Shown here one piece after another: positions 31,559-38,848 of a DNA stretch of 64,000 bases. Source of the DNA: Candidatus Aenigmatarchaeota archaeon (GTDB lineage Archaea; Aenigmatarchaeota; Aenigmatarchaeia; CG10238-14; SCSR01); the NCBI GenBank assembly GCA_016181005.1, contig JACPAE010000001.1, positions 182,207 through 246,206 on the forward strand, in the 5' to 3' direction. Position numbers and translations under genes: made by a program. The stretch's first letter is position 1; each line of letters begins with the position of its first letter. The notes below the pieces were generated by a model. The model was not told where the DNA came from. It saw nothing but the letters and a program-made list of their open reading frames with translations, and did no database searches.

Positions 31559-34500
31559 TTATTCCTCCACTTTCTATTTTTGACGGATCCAAACCATCCT
31601 CGCCCGGCACAAACTGCACTATCCTGTTGGCGCTGTCCCTTACAGTACCGTCGTATTCGACTTTCAAATCCTGCAGCGCACCGACCAGCCTTCTTTCCAT
31701 ATAACCGCTGTGCCTTGTCTTCAGCGACTTGTCCATAAGCGACTCCCTGCTGTTGATAGCATCGAAGAAGAATTCAAACGGCGTAACACCGTCCTTGAAC
31801 CCTCTACTGACGAATCCTGTCGCCTCCAAGCTCAACGTTCCTGGCTTGAAATGCGGAAATGTCCGCTGATAATAACCCTTCTCTATCCTCTCACCCATAA
31901 CCATCTCCTGCCCGACCATCGCAGCAGTTTGCACAATGTTCACAACCGATCCCCTGGCACCGCTCCTCACCATTGCAAGTGTAAAGTTGTCCTTCAAATA
32001 CTTCTCAAGAACTTTTTGCACATCATTCAACCCGTTCCTCAGGATTGTTTTGACAATGTGGTCAAGGCTCTCCTTCGGCGACCTGCCGACAAGAAGCTTC
32101 AACTCGCCCCTCTCATATTTCTTGTTTGTGTCGTCAACATCTTTCCTCAGGGTTTCTATAATCTCCTTTATGTCCTTCTTCGCATTCTCCGGCAGGTCCT
32201 GGTCAGACAAGCTGATGGAAAATCCAATAAGCATAAGATAGTTTATCGCCAGCCTTGTAACATTGTAGATGAACTTTTTAGTAGCCTCGCCGCCGTACAC
32301 CTTTTCCATCTTGTCTATTATTTTTCCGGCCTCGGCTCCGATGGCAACTTTGTCTATAGCCCCCTTTAAAAGCCTGCCATTCTCTATCACGACACTTTCC
32401 CCTGTGTTCGATTTGAATTCGAGCGAGAATCCTTTCGGCAGGAACGTGCTGAACACTTCTTTTCCTGTAAGATGCTCCTTGTCCGGCAACTCTATGCTCT
32501 GGTCGACAGCCCTTACAAGCTGCGTGAACTCTTTTCTTGAAAGTTTGACATTGTCCTGTGTCAGAAGATACGATCCGGTTATGTGGTCACGTATGGCTCC
32601 TATGACAGGCCCCGAGAATCTCGGGCTTCGTATGTGCTTCGGCACCATCATCAAATTCTCCACCTCAACCTTTGCCTCTTCTGTCTGTGGCACATGAAGG
32701 TTCATCTCATCCCCGTCAAAATCGGCATTGTAAGGAGTGGTCGCGCTGAGATTCATTCTGAAAGTTTTGAAGGGCATGACCTTGACTTTATGCCCCATCA
32801 AGCTCATCCTGTGAAGGCTGGGTTGCCTATTGAAAATAACAATGTCGCCGTTCTGCAAATGCCTCTCCACAATGTAGCCAGGGGCAATCTCGGTTGCTAT
32901 CTCGCTCTTGTTCAAATCGGTTATCTTCTTTCTCCTTCCGTCGGGCCTGATTACGTAATTTGCTCCCGGCCAAATCTCTGAACCGTTCAGGACGAGCTTT
33001 TTGAGCTCTTCCAAGTCGCTTTCGTTAACTTTGACAGGCATTGTCAATTCTTTCGCGATGACTTCAGGAACTCCAACCTCGTCAATATCGATCATTGGAT
33101 CTGGTGAGATGACAGTTCTCGCAGAAAAGTTAACCCTCTTGCCGGCAAGGTTTCCTCTGAATCTCCCTTCCTTGGTCTTCAACCTCTGCGACAGTGTCTT
33201 AAGCACCCTTCCCGATCTGTGCCTTGCAGGCGGGACTCCAGACAGCTCATTGTCGAAATAAGTTGATATATGGTACTGCAAAAGTTCCCACAAGTCTTCA
33301 AGTATAAAGTCTGGCGCACCCAAGTCGATGTTCTCCTTTAACCTGTCATTAATCCTTACTATGTCAACAAGTTTGTGCGTGAGGTCGTCCTCGCTCCTCT
33401 CCCCTGTCTCGAGTGTGATAGACGGTCTTACGGTAACAGGCGGTATAGGCATCAGCGTCAGCACAAGCCACTCCGGCCTCACCTTCAAGCCGATCACGTC
33501 AAGGTCCTCCTGTGAAATCTTCTCCAACATTTCCCTCACCTCGCCAAAATTCAGCGTCCTTGCTCCTTCGACAAACGTGTAAGGCTTGATGAACTTGAAC
33601 TTCTTCTGCTCAGTATTGCAGTGCGGACACTTTTTTCTGGACATTGTCACAAGCTCTTTAAAGTTCATTTTCTTCCCCCTGGCCTTTTCAATGTCCTTGG
33701 GATCAACGAGCATCTTGACGCACTTGTGGCAAAACATTTTCAAAAGCGCAAAAACAATTTTCGAATAGTGTACATGTATGATGGGTTTTGTCAGTTCCAA
33801 GTAGCCGAAATGCCCGTGGCAGTCTCCCACATTTCCCCCGCAAGTCCTGCATCTCACACCAGGATCTATAACCCCAAGCCTCGGGTCCATCAAGCCACCT
33901 TCAATCGGATAGCCTTCTTGGTCGTAAAGCTCTGTCTTGGTCAGCTTGGCCGCGGCAATGCTCTTCACCATCTCAGGCGAGACGATTCCAAATTCCAGCT
34001 TGCTCACCTTCATCAGGTTCTCGTCGACAACAATCTTCGGATAAATAAGCATGCTCTTGAGCTCGTCCAGCATAAGCTTGAACGCGTAGCTCATCTCCAC
34101 ATCAACTATCTTTGACTCTCCATGTATCGGGCAAATTTTTTTGTTCTTTACGCGGTCCTGAATGGAAACCAAGCCGCAGAGGGTGCAGATACATACAGTC
34201 GTCTTGTCAGAGTCGAACCTTTCTTTCAGCACAAGCGACGCACCATGAGCTATGAGGCAGTCCTTCTCCATCTCACCAAGCCTCAGACCGCCTTCCTTGC
34301 TTCTTCCTTCAGTCGGTTGCTTTGTCAGCAGCGTCACAGGTCCCCTCGATCTCGCATGTATTTTGTTTGAAACAAGATGATCCAGCTTCTGGTAAAACGT
34401 GCTTCCGATAAATATCTGAGAGTCGAATCTCTTTCCTGTCCTGCCATCGTACATTATTTCCTTCCCGTCGTTTCTAAATCCATGAGCCACCAAAGTGTTT

Positions 34501-35810
34501 CTAAGTTCATTCTCCGGCGTCGGGCTGAACGCAGACGCATTCACGTACTTGCCAGTAAGCGCAGCCACCTTGCCTGCGATAATCTCCAGCAACTGCCCCA
34601 TAGTCATTCTTGACGGAATGCCGTGGGGATTGAAAATTATGTCCGGCACAATACCGCTTTCTGTGAACGGCATGTCTTCAGACGGAACAACAAGGGCGAT
34701 TACACCTTTCTGGCCGTGCCTTGACGCAAGCTTGTCGCCGATTTCAGGAACCTTCATGTCCCTAACAGCAACTTTAATCAGCTTTGTGCCGTCAGTAGTG
34801 TCGGTTATGAAAACCCTGTCAACAACTCCATGGTCGCCATGCCTAAGCCTTAAAGAAGTTTCGCGTATGTTCTCCAGGCCTGTGACAAACTTGTCCATGG
34901 TACCCAAGAACCTAAGCGGCGACACCCTCCCGATTATCACCTGATCCGATTCCAAAATTGTTTCCGGATTCGATATCCCGTCTTCCGGCAGATGCTTGTA
35001 TGAGTCCTCGCCAGCATAACCTCTGACGCCGGCCTCAGGTATCGCTATTATGTCCTCCTGGCCTCCAAGATACCTTTTTTGCTCCGCTTCATAAGACCTG
35101 TACATGTAGGACCACAGAACACCTTTCTGCAAAGAGCCTGCATTTATGACTATGCTGTCTTCCATGTTGTACCCATCAAAGGACGCCACTGCAATTATCA
35201 GATTGTTTCCGTTCGGATGGGTATTGTAAGGGATGACATCGTATGCATGGGTCTGCACCAAGGGCCTTTGAGGGTAAATCATCACGTTCGACTTGGTGTC
35301 GACTCTGGAAAGGAAATTCGTGGCAAAAATTCCAATGGACTGCCCGACCATTTTAGCCCCGTAGTTGACCCTGTCCCCCCTGTTGAATTCTGGGAACGGA
35401 ATGAAAGATGCAGAGAAACCCAAAATTACTGCTGGATCCATTTCAATATGAGTGTGGTCCGGCGTAAGCTCGTTCTCATCAAGTGCAATCAAAGAGTTTT
35501 CCTCCTCCTCGCTGTCAAGATACTCAACAACGCCGGTCTTCACCAATTCACTCCAGTTAATCTCACCTTTCTTCAATTTCTCCACTAGCTCTTTCGTCAA
35601 TTTCGGGACTCCCCTCTCGACAACAATCAACGGCCTTCTCACTCTTCCGGATTCCGACAGAATTCTGACTTCGTCCAAATTCCGGTGGTAAACTACATTT
35701 ACTTCATAGGGTATAACCCCGGCCCTTCTCTTTTCCCTGATATCTCTAACAAGCTTTTCCGGATCTGCCGTGTCGCCAACAAACTTGCCGTCAAAAAATA
35801 TCGTGCTCAT
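31527..35810 (-). CDS. rpoB1-rpoA1: Fused RNA polymerase subunits B' and A'
   Basis: One continuous frame of 1427 aa. Residues 1 to about 599 are B': GDKLASRHGQKGVIALVVPSEDMPF, ARSRGPVTLLTKQPTEGRS, a zinc ribbon (CICTLCGL...CPIHG), and AFKLMLDELKSM, which is where B' normally ends. After a short linker (LIYPKIVVDENL), residue 600 starts A': MKVSKLEFGIVSPEMVKSI, GLMDPRLGVIDPGVRCRTCGG, RFRGNLAGKRVNFSARTVISPDP, and the catalytic NADFDGDEMNLH. No stop or frameshift lies at the junction (near 34011-34013). Neighbours are the normal B'' upstream and A'' downstream. The polymerase would have B' and A' covalently joined, similar in principle to the bacterial rpoB-rpoC fusions. Confidence 0.95.
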   Translation of the reverse strand: MSTIFFDGKFVGDTADPEKLVRDIREKRRAGVIPYEVNVVYHRNLDEVRILSESGRVRRPLIVVERGVPKLTKELVEKLKKGEINWSELVKTGVVEYLDSEEEENSLIALDENELTPDHTHIEMDPAVILGFSASFIPFPEFNRGDRVNYGAKMVGQSIGIFATNFLSRVDTKSNVMIYPQRPLVQTHAYDVIPYNTHPNGNNLIIAVASFDGYNMEDSIVINAGSLQKGVLWSYMYRSYEAEQKRYLGGQEDIIAIPEAGVRGYAGEDSYKHLPEDGISNPETILESDQVIIGRVSPLRFLGTMDKFVTGLENIRETSLRLRHGDHGVVDRVFITDTTDGTKLIKVAVRDMKVPEIGDKLASRHGQKGVIALVVPSEDMPFTESGIVPDIIFNPHGIPSRMTMGQLLEIIAGKVAALTGKYVNASAFSPTPENELRNTLVAHGFRNDGKEIMYDGRTGKRFDSQIFIGSTFYQKLDHLVSNKIHARSRGPVTLLTKQPTEGRSKEGGLRLGEMEKDCLIAHGASLVLKERFDSDKTTVCICTLCGLVSIQDRVKNKKICPIHGESKIVDVEMSYAFKLMLDELKSMLIYPKIVVDENLMKVSKLEFGIVSPEMVKSIAAAKLTKTELYDQEGYPIEGGLMDPRLGVIDPGVRCRTCGGNVGDCHGHFGYLELTKPIIHVHYSKIVFALLKMFCHKCVKMLVDPKDIEKARGKKMNFKELVTMSRKKCPHCNTEQKKFKFIKPYTFVEGARTLNFGEVREMLEKISQEDLDVIGLKVRPEWLVLTLMPIPPVTVRPSITLETGERSEDDLTHKLVDIVRINDRLKENIDLGAPDFILEDLWELLQYHISTYFDNELSGVPPARHRSGRVLKTLSQRLKTKEGRFRGNLAGKRVNFSARTVISPDPMIDIDEVGVPEVIAKELTMPVKVNESDLEELKKLVLNGSEIWPGANYVIRPDGRRKKITDLNKSEIATEIAPGYIVERHLQNGDIVIFNRQPSLHRMSLMGHKVKVMPFKTFRMNLSATTPYNADFDGDEMNLHVPQTEEAKVEVENLMMVPKHIRSPRFSGPVIGAIRDHITGSYLLTQDNVKLSRKEFTQLVRAVDQSIELPDKEHLTGKEVFSTFLPKGFSLEFKSNTGESVVIENGRLLKGAIDKVAIGAEAGKIIDKMEKVYGGEATKKFIYNVTRLAINYLMLIGFSISLSDQDLPENAKKDIKEIIETLRKDVDDTNKKYERGELKLLVGRSPKESLDHIVKTILRNGLNDVQKVLEKYLKDNFTLAMVRSGARGSVVNIVQTAAMVGQEMVMGERIEKGYYQRTFPHFKPGTLSLEATGFVSRGFKDGVTPFEFFFDAINSRESLMDKSLKTRHSGYMERRLVGALQDLKVEYDGTVRDSANRIVQFVPGEDGLDPSKIESGGINVREIADKFA

Positions 35811-35814
35811 ATCA

Positions 35815-37290
35815 TCACTTCTTCAGCATGTCAAAGACAGGCTTTAATTCCTTCTCCTGCAGTCCTCTTGACACTTCCGCCATCGACGCCAAATATTTTC
35901 TCAAGCCAATCGTCGCGCCTTCCGGCGTTTCCGAGGTGCACAATTTTCCAAAATGTGTGGGATGCAGTTCCCTGGCCTCAAAGTGTTCCTGGGTTGATGT
36001 AAGCGGGGATAGTACGTTCCTCATATGAGAGATGGTTTTAATGTAGCTGCCTCTCTCAAGCCTCTGGCTGACTCCGGTCCTTCCACCTACCCACGAGCCA
36101 ATGGCAAGTGCCGACACCAGCTGGTTGCTGAGGACGTTGGATTCTATAATCGACTGCAACGGAGGCAGCCTCCCCCTCTTTGTCAGCTTTTGGTAGTTGT
36201 ACGTCACCCTTGTTATCAATCCCCACTTGCCCAAAAGAATCGATCTTAGAAGTATCTCAAGCAAATCCCCGGATTGCCTGAGCCTCTTGTTCGAATAATG
36301 ATCCAAGTCGTCCTCGTCGATCTTGTTCAAATGCAGCTTTATGATCTTCTCAATCGCCTTTGCAAGGAACAGTGCCTTGGCCATTCTGTCAGGCGGCTCC
36401 TGTCCAAGATGCGGAAGCAAGTAGCGGTCGATTATCTTCACGGCACGCTGTATTCTGTACTCCAACTGCGGTATTTTCAAGTGCTTCCCGATTTCGTCCA
36501 TGGCATCGTCCTTGTTGACTGCCTGGTTCTCGTAAAGATTGATGTAGAATTCCTCCTGCACATCCTCGTCTGACGACACAGCATTCACAATATTCCTGTC
36601 ATTATCCAAGCCCAACGCCTTTATCAAGATGCCTAAAGGAAGTTTTGTAACATTCGCGAAACTTATTGTCAGCAGCCCGTCAACCCTCCTTTCAATCAGG
36701 TGCCTCTGCACGTAACCGTCCTTTTCGGAATGGATCCTTGCTATTTCTGCAATGTTGGTTGAGCCTAGTTTGGATACTATTATCCTGTTCGATGCGATCT
36801 CCTCTACAAGAACAAGAATTCTTTCGGTCCCGTTTACGATGAAATACCCGCCGGGATCATCCGGATCTTCGCCAGCTTCAATCAACCCCTCACGCGGCAT
36901 TTGCGACAATGGACATATCTTCGACTTGAGCATCACAGGCATGTCTCCGAAGTTGACAATCACAGGCTCACCCTCCTGCTTGTTTATCACAGGCGTTATC
37001 TCGACATACATCGGTGCGGCATAAGTGAGATTTCTGGTCCTCGCCTCTGACGGCATGATTGCTCTGACGCTGCCGTCCGCCTCCTTGACAGTCGGCTCTC
37101 CTATCTTGAAATCGCCCAGCTTCAGCTTTATGTCTCCAACGTCCGGGACATCTGGCTTGATAACGCCGATCTCACTCAGGACTTTTCCTATCCTTCTCAT
37201 GATGAAATCGTTGTAGGACTCGATCTGGAATTTCGAAAATCCCCTTTCACGTATTTGGCTTTTTAACAGCGGGACGAAGAAATCTTTCAT
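35815..37290 (-). CDS. rpoB2: RNA polymerase subunit B''
   Basis: 491 aa, N-terminal half of the second-largest subunit. SQIRERGFSKFQIESYNDFI, EARTRNLTYAAPMYVEIT, PGGYFIVNGTERILVLVEEIASN and RNVLSPLTSTQEHFEARELHPTHFGKLCTSETPEGATIGLRK (the rifampicin-pocket-like region) are characteristic. Ends 4 nt before B'-A'. The B''/B' split is shared with methanogens and several other archaea. Confidence 0.97.
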   Translation of the reverse strand: MKDFFVPLLKSQIRERGFSKFQIESYNDFIMRRIGKVLSEIGVIKPDVPDVGDIKLKLGDFKIGEPTVKEADGSVRAIMPSEARTRNLTYAAPMYVEITPVINKQEGEPVIVNFGDMPVMLKSKICPLSQMPREGLIEAGEDPDDPGGYFIVNGTERILVLVEEIASNRIIVSKLGSTNIAEIARIHSEKDGYVQRHLIERRVDGLLTISFANVTKLPLGILIKALGLDNDRNIVNAVSSDEDVQEEFYINLYENQAVNKDDAMDEIGKHLKIPQLEYRIQRAVKIIDRYLLPHLGQEPPDRMAKALFLAKAIEKIIKLHLNKIDEDDLDHYSNKRLRQSGDLLEILLRSILLGKWGLITRVTYNYQKLTKRGRLPPLQSIIESNVLSNQLVSALAIGSWVGGRTGVSQRLERGSYIKTISHMRNVLSPLTSTQEHFEARELHPTHFGKLCTSETPEGATIGLRKYLASMAEVSRGLQEKELKPVFDMLKK

Positions 37291-37294
37291 AAAA

Positions 37295-37525
37295 TCAACC
37301 CTTTATCACGACCCTATAGTAGACAGTCTCTCCGGCAACGGCAGATTTTCTGCCTATCTTCACAACATCGCCGAGTTTCCCGCCGAGATTCTGGATGACT
37401 GGGTCGTTGGACGAAATTCTCGGTAGCTGCCTGAGCGTTATTCTGTATTTTTCCAAAAGTTCCTTTTTCTCATTGTCATTAAGCAAGACATGCTTCGGCA
37501 CCAACTCATTCTTGGTTATGTCCAT
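37295..37525 (-). CDS. rpoH: RNA polymerase subunit H (RPB5 homologue)
   Basis: 76 aa. VPKHVLLNDNEKKELLEKYRITLRQLPRISSNDPVIQNLGGKLGDVVKIGRKS is the archaeal H/RPB5 C-terminal module, which binds downstream DNA. Heads the RNA polymerase operon, 4 nt before B''. Confidence 0.97.
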   Translation of the reverse strand: MDITKNELVPKHVLLNDNEKKELLEKYRITLRQLPRISSNDPVIQNLGGKLGDVVKIGRKSAVAGETVYYRVVIKG

Positions 37526-37691
37526 CTCCTTTATTTTAACACCTCAAAGAAATCGAACCGGGAGAACAGACGATGTGCATTCTCAAGTGTAGAGTGGTGT
37601 GTTTGTACCCAAGCAATAATTATCCCCACGAGGCCGATTTGATATCCTAAATATTATTTCAAAGTTCTTAAATGTTTCGGTTACTGTAAAG

Positions 37692-37818
37692 CGCCCGAAG
37701 CGGGATTTGAACCCGCGTTTGCTGTCATAGTTTAATGATCACAGCCGTGACAGGGTTATGCGACAACTCTGCATCCTAGGCCATTCTCCCAGGTTTAACC
37801 TGTCTAGACGATTCGGGC
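37692..37818 (-). tRNA. tRNA-Asp(GTC) with three predicted introns
   Basis: Acceptor GCCCGAA/TTCGGGC with G73, T-arm GCGGG-ttcaaat-CCCGC, anticodon loop CTGTCAC (anticodon 37749-37751). The gene is 127 nt; removing three introns gives a 75-nt cloverleaf. Intron 1 (37777-37794, 18 nt) is at the D-loop/stem: GGTT pairs with GGCC. Intron 2 (37756-37768, 13 nt) is at 29/30: ATGC pairs with GCAT, cuts AG^A and AA^C, restoring a perfect CAGCC/GGCTG stem. Intron 3 (37719-37739, 21 nt) is in the variable loop: GCTG/CAGC with inner TCAT/ATGA. Intron 1 is the least certain. TATA-like tttataaac lies about 28 nt upstream. Confidence 0.85.
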
Positions 37819-37866
37819 TTGTTGAATAATAGAATGTGGTTGTTTATAAATTTGAGATAAGAGGTA

Positions 37867-37999
37867 GAAGGACGCAGTGCAGTTCCCGTGGTCAAGCCAC
37901 AGTACAAAGCACCACGCTGGAGAGTTTAACTTCCGTGTTCGGATTTCCCTACTTTTAGAGTATATGGGAACGGGTGGAACCTCTCCGCTCTGGTCCTTC
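37867..37999 (-). rRNA. rrf: 5S ribosomal RNA with a 20-nt intron
   Basis: Helix I pairs GAAGGAC with GTCCTTC. The core CCACCCGTTCCCAT, then TCCGAACACGGAAGTTAA, CCAGCG and GTGGTGCTTTGTACTG are standard archaeal 5S elements, but the conserved CCCATTCCGAAC loop is broken by 20 nt (37945-37964). The mature RNA would be about 113 nt; exact ends may differ by 1-3 nt. It lies upstream of tRNA-Asp on the same strand, with its own TATA box, away from 16S/23S. Confidence 0.92.
37945..37964 (-). other. 20-nt bulge-helix-bulge intron in 5S rRNA
   Basis: Minus strand: TCCC, bulge AT^A, stem TACT, loop CTAAA, AGTA, then GGGA, bulge AA^T, CCG. TCCC/GGGA is a perfect 4-bp central helix, TACT/AGTA a perfect inner stem, and both bulges are 3 nt. 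Cutting after the second base of each bulge joins CCCAT to TCCGAAC, which is the universal archaeal 5S loop sequence. Confidence 0.88.
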
Positions 38000-38022
38000 A
38001 ATAACTTTATGAGGTATTCAAT

Positions 38023-38031
38023 GTTTTTAAA
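38023..38031 (-). promoter_or_regulatory. TATA box of the 5S rRNA gene
   Basis: tttaaaaac on the minus strand, centred about 28 nt before the 5S 5' end at 37999, the usual archaeal TATA distance. Confidence 0.6.
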
Positions 38032-38068
38032 CATGTAGTATAACGAATAAATGTTTTGTCATATTTCA

Positions 38069-38548
38069 TTAAAGCATAGGGGTGTGAGCCATTTTATTCA
38101 TGACATAGCTAGGTAGTTTTTCAAGGAACCGTAGGCGCCTTTCTGATACACTGGTATTTGGATTAACAAAACAACGGTCTGCATCCCACAAATCAGCTAC
38201 TAGCGTTCCTGAAGCATAGTTTAGACCACTATGCCTGTTGCCAATAGTTGTAACACTATACACCATTCCTATCTGCGGGAGTCTTACTGTGAAATAACTA
38301 TATATACGGTGGCCAGTAACAAAATCAAGCATCTGGGAGTGTTCTCTATAATCCGCGAATCCTCTTAGCGGGTGGCTTCTCCAAGCATCTCCTGGTATTT
38401 CGGCAAGTCTATTCATTATGTGCTCTAGCCTTTGACTATGCGCTTCGTAATTTCTTACTGGATGTTTTGCAGGATGATTGGTTGTAGCCGGTAGTGGTTG
38501 ATTGGCAGCTTCTTCAATTTCCTCAATCGGTGTAAATGTAGAATTCAT
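38069..38548 (-). CDS. Hypothetical protein
   Basis: 159 aa. Acidic N-terminus, central GHRIYSYFTVRLPQIGMVYSVTTIGNRHSGLNYASGTLVADLWDADRCFV with beta-strand character, no recognised domain. AT-rich, between the 5S and tRNA-Tyr genes. Leaderless-type promoter region shared with the divergent small frame at 38561. Confidence 0.45.
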   Translation of the reverse strand: MNSTFTPIEEIEEAANQPLPATTNHPAKHPVRNYEAHSQRLEHIMNRLAEIPGDAWRSHPLRGFADYREHSQMLDFVTGHRIYSYFTVRLPQIGMVYSVTTIGNRHSGLNYASGTLVADLWDADRCFVNPNTSVSERRLRFLEKLPSYVMNKMAHTPML

Positions 38549-38560
38549 ACATTTTACTAT

Positions 38561-38710
38561 ATGCCAAAAACATTAATAGATTCTACTTATGCAGGTGAAA
38601 TCAGGGTTTTGTCGGCGTTGGAAGGTAAACACAGTCGATTATACGACTATGATACAGATCCATTGGCAGAACCTATAGGTTATGAAAAATGTCCCGAAGG
38701 AGAGATTTGA
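38561..38710 (+). CDS. Possible 49-aa protein overlapping tRNA-Tyr
   Basis: MPKTLIDSTYAGEIRVLSALEG, then RLYDYDTDPLAEPIGYEKCPEGEI. The frame runs 19 nt into the 3' end of the opposite-strand tRNA-Tyr, so at least its tail is constrained by the tRNA. Weakly supported. Confidence 0.28.
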   Translation: MPKTLIDSTYAGEIRVLSALEGKHSRLYDYDTDPLAEPIGYEKCPEGEI

Positions 38711-38802
38711 ACTCTCAACCTCACCGTATCCGGTAGAGTGCTGATCACTAGCACAATAGTACTAGGCTACAGCGGCGCGCTCCACCATTGAGCTACTTCG
38801 GG
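38692..38802 (-). tRNA. tRNA-Tyr(GTA) with intron
   Basis: Acceptor CCCGAAG/CTTCGGG with the archaeal Tyr identity pair C1-G72 and A73; T8 A9; D-stem GCTC/GAGC; anticodon stem CGCCG/CGGTG; T-arm GAGAG-ttcaaat-CTCTC. The loop CTGTAG...A is split by 39 nt (about 38728-38766, canonical 37/38). Within the intron GTGCT/AGCAC forms a hairpin and GTAG of the anticodon pairs with CTAC, but the strict 3-4-3 BHB is not perfect, so the boundary may differ or two introns may be present. TATA-like taaataaatac lies about 24 nt upstream. Confidence 0.85.
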
Positions 38803-38848
38803 AATGTGATACTCCGTATTTATTTACAAGTTCTTCATCTTAATAAAT

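Noticed and set aside
33600-34100. Possible separate starts for rpoA' (ATG at 34013)
   Set aside because: No stop codon separates it from B'; the frame is continuous, so it is treated as a fusion unless reads show an indel.
37700-37818. Reading the pre-tRNA as a class II (Leu/Ser) tRNA with a long variable arm
   Set aside because: The CTGTC/GACAG and GCTGT/ACAGC pairings tempt this, but only the three-intron model gives a standard D-arm, CAGCC/GGCTG anticodon stem and U33-GUC loop.
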